Under the pieces are notes generated by a model that had not been told where the DNA came from, did not search any database, and saw nothing but the letters and a program-made list of their open reading frames with translations. DNA of 64,000 nucleotides from Pseudomonas sp. MH9.2 (GTDB lineage Bacteria; Pseudomonadota; Gammaproteobacteria; Pseudomonadales; Pseudomonadaceae): positions 496,001 through 560,000 of the forward strand of contig NZ_CP133784.1 of NCBI RefSeq assembly GCF_034353875.1. Direction: 5' to 3'. Both the position numbers and the translations under genes were made by a program. Numbering within the stretch: position 1 is the first letter of the stretch; each line of letters starts with the position of its first letter. Shown piece by piece: positions 63,668 to 64,000 of this stretch.

Positions 63668-64000
63668 ATGACTATTAAACGAATCGACCCAAACGGGCGC
63701 CTCAGTGGTGTTGTCGTCCATGGTTCTCTGGTTTACCTGTCTGGACAGGTCCCCAACGACCGACGCCTGGACTGCGAGGGCCAGACCCTTAATGTATTGG
63801 AAAAAATTGATCGACTTCTGGAACGTGCATCCAGCAGCCGCGAACATCTAGTGAGCGCGCATATCTGGTTGAAGGATATCGATCGCGACTTCGCAGTGAT
63901 GAACCGTATCTGGAGCGAATGGCTGCCAACCAGATGTGCGCCGGCCAGAGCGACAACTCAAGCCACGCTGGCCTCGTCCGACATTTTAGTTGAAATCATG
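63668..64000 (+). CDS. ridA: RidA family protein (C-terminus beyond window)
   Basis: 111 codons are inside the window; a stop is not reached. The ATG at 63668 has AAGGAG upstream. It reads LVYLSGQVPNDRRL near residue 20 and APARATTQATLASSD near 95, typical of the RidA/YjgF family, including the conserved arginine. RidA proteins destroy reactive enamine/imine intermediates made by amino-acid oxidases. Its place right after a D-amino-acid dehydrogenase fragment supports that role. The family often functions with DadA-like enzymes. Confidence 0.88.
   Translation, partial: MTIKRIDPNGRLSGVVVHGSLVYLSGQVPNDRRLDCEGQTLNVLEKIDRLLERASSSREHLVSAHIWLKDIDRDFAVMNRIWSEWLPTRCAPARATTQATLASSDILVEIM

Noticed and set aside
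1..64000. CRISPR arrays, insertion sequences, prophage genes
   Set aside because: I looked for regular repeats with spacers, transposase motifs and integrase genes and saw none; the rearranged right end has no visible mobile element.

Overview
The window reads as a chromosomal segment of a fluorescent-type Pseudomonas. It is GC-rich and gene-dense with short gaps. Several arrangements are typical of that genus: lexA2-imuA-imuB-dnaE2, ptxS-kguE-kguK-kguT-kguD with PtxS palindromes, a DUF1302/DUF1329 pair, a DUF1652 gene, and a formate dehydrogenase/sel cluster. These assignments rest on reading protein and DNA motifs only; no database search was run.

Layout. 1-3543: a DUF1329/DUF1302 outer-membrane pair divergent from a LysR regulator. 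3573-12698: a selenocysteine locus on the minus strand (fdnG-fdnH-fdnI-fdhE-selA-selB, then tRNA-Sec), with an in-frame UGA and a readable SECIS hairpin in fdnG. 12881-18786: a Puu-type polyamine catabolic block (puuA, puuC, puuB, a PuuR-like regulator, and divergent puuD). 19021-21943: a PotG/H/I-type polyamine importer without its binding protein. 22105-24438: a TauE/SafE permease and a long-form chromate transporter. 24780-34992: a DUF3313 lipoprotein, then a tightly coupled seven-gene run that joins a tripartite RND efflux pump to PqiA-PqiA-PqiB-PqiC. 35040-39703: a family-3 binding protein, a PotE-like antiporter and an ornithine-type decarboxylase. 39903-45667: the SOS mutagenesis operon lexA2-imuA-imuB-dnaE2 with a LexA2 operator over the lexA2 start codon. 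45738-47130: a secreted histidine phosphatase and a fragment of an ABC ATPase. 47291-52532: the 2-ketogluconate operon with two PtxS operators. 52589-57531: a chemoreceptor, a possible structured RNA, a DUF1652 gene and a UvrD-like helicase. 57825-64000: pirin, then a formamide/urea-type cassette (urtC', urtD, urtE, fmdA, fmdB, amiE') truncated at both ends, then a 3' fragment of a D-amino-acid dehydrogenase and ridA.

How the genes work together. Three blocks deal with polyamines: Pot uptake, Puu degradation to GABA, and decarboxylase/antiporter exchange. The formate dehydrogenase locus carries both the selenoprotein and most of the machinery that decodes its UGA (selD is not in the window). 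The RND-Pqi run suggests coordinated envelope export and lipid transport. The right end looks rearranged: three truncated genes sit at the edges of one cassette, and two of them meet within a few bases.

The most interesting items are the RND-Pqi coupling, the doubly truncated amidase/urea-transport cassette, and a possible terminator-ended RNA near 54573-54740. Most other content belongs to recognised families.
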